Assembly (NCBI GenBank): GCA_949987705.1
Contig: OX465281.1
Span: 165,926,516 to 165,990,515, forward strand
Direction of reading: 5' to 3'
Source: Thereva unica
Taxonomy: Eukaryota > Arthropoda > Insecta > Diptera > Therevidae
DNA length: 64,000 bases
Under the pieces are notes generated by a model, which was not told the origin of the DNA, did not search any database, and worked only from the letters and a program-made list of their open reading frames with translations. Position numbers and translations under genes: made by a program. This document shows, one piece after another, positions 63,604-64,000 of the stretch. Within the stretch, counting starts at the first letter, position 1. Every line of letters begins with the position of its first letter.

Positions 63604-64000
63604 AACCTTTTCGTTATTTGCTGTTATATCCCACCAGATATATTCAGTACTCTTGATGACAGAGGCCAAAACCTCTATGATATCTTAATCTCTTGTACTA
63701 ATCATATCCATGATATGATGGACTCTAAGGACGAGCTCCTACTTTTAGGTGACTTTAATTTACCCAATGTACATTGGGTATCTTGCGATAACGACGATAA
63801 CTACCTTCCTGAAAACAACCTTAACGATAGGGAATCCATTTTTCTGAATTCTTTATTCTCATGCGGTCTGAACCAGCTGAGTGGTGTGAATAATATTTTA
63901 GGAAGGCGGTTAGATCTTGTATTCTGTTCGGACTCAGACAACATGACCGTTGAGCCCAGTTCGATAGTCCTGTTGCCTGTCGACAATTATCACCCTCCCC
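63604..64000 (+). pseudogene. LINE-1 copy 2 ORF2 endonuclease, continued (runs off window)
   Basis: Homologous to about 3430-3830 of copy 1 (CYIPPDIFSTLDDRGQNLYD, LLLGDFNLP, VDNYHPP). It resumes exactly where 53638 stops. RT should lie beyond the window. Part of a gene already frameshifted upstream. Confidence 0.82.

Larger units (their letters stand above)
51345..64000 (+). mobile_element. LINE-1 copy 2, near-complete 5' part, split by a gypsy element; runs off window
   Basis: Same family as 2704-6278 but with a 5' UTR and full ORF1. Parts 51345-53638 and 63604-64000 become contiguous after removing the gypsy element (53639-63603) and one AACC. The element start near 51345 is approximate, after a T-run belonging to the I-like LINE. 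Confidence 0.83.

Overview
The window looks like 64 kb of insect (at least arthropod) nuclear DNA, AT-rich and made almost wholly of nested transposable elements. I found no host protein gene, rRNA or functional tRNA. The insect reading rests on the mix of families: BEL/Pao elements with PBSs matching tRNA-Tyr (one BEL copy carries a viral-type envelope remnant), Ty3/gypsy elements, Jockey-superfamily, LOA, RTE and I-like LINEs, and non-autonomous Helitrons starting TCCTTACTAATATTAT. I cannot name the species.

Left third (1-21 kb). An open BEL/Pao gag-pol frame runs off the left edge on the minus strand (1-2145). Its leader is split by a 3.6-kb LINE (2704-6278), and its PBS and LTR follow (6329-7842). 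The LTR, PBS and leader recur in opposite orientation at 10040-11812, giving a head-to-head palindrome. The spacer of that palindrome is Helitron-A copy 1 (8014-10023), which carries a 128-bp minisatellite. A second, apparently identical Helitron-A (11850-13859) follows, then a 247-bp TIR MITE, two Helitron-B copies with a 118-bp minisatellite (14126-16023 and 16935-19139) and a third Helitron-A (19176-20939).

Middle (21-40 kb). A repeated unit of about 1 kb ('unit X') occurs at 20995 and 26764, with part of it inverted at 30370-30853. The first copy is split by an internally deleted gypsy element (21875-24887) that keeps an intact gag. The second and the inverted copies flank two minus-strand protein remnants, probably the two ends of one transposase, separated by Helitron-B copy C. 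Next come a decayed BEL envelope and integrase (30900-32911, minus), a LOA-like LINE (32912-36356), remnants of the 128-bp array, an RTE LINE (37848-39173) and a BEL LTR holding a Harbinger-like MITE.

Right third (40-64 kb). A frameshifted BEL gag-pol (40340-45415) is split by a Jockey LINE. It abuts an I-like LINE on the minus strand that is itself split by a hAT element (47108-50376), which contains a Harbinger-like element, a Helitron and a second hAT MITE. A second copy of the first LINE family starts near 51345 and is split by a complete, very young 9,965-bp Ty3/gypsy element (53639-63603). That element has 1.75-kb LTRs, gag and pol joined through a G GGA AAC slippery site, and a tRNA-Lys(CUU)-like sequence just upstream of its 3' LTR.

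The leads I would follow first are: a conserved A AAA AAC site plus stem at the LINE ORF1/ORF2 overlap, where ORF2 has no nearby AUG; the tRNA-Lys-like segment in an element whose PBS matches the same tRNA; the BEL palindrome with its Helitron core; and a Helitron joining a B-type end to an A-type minisatellite. All family assignments come from motifs read by eye, without database searches.
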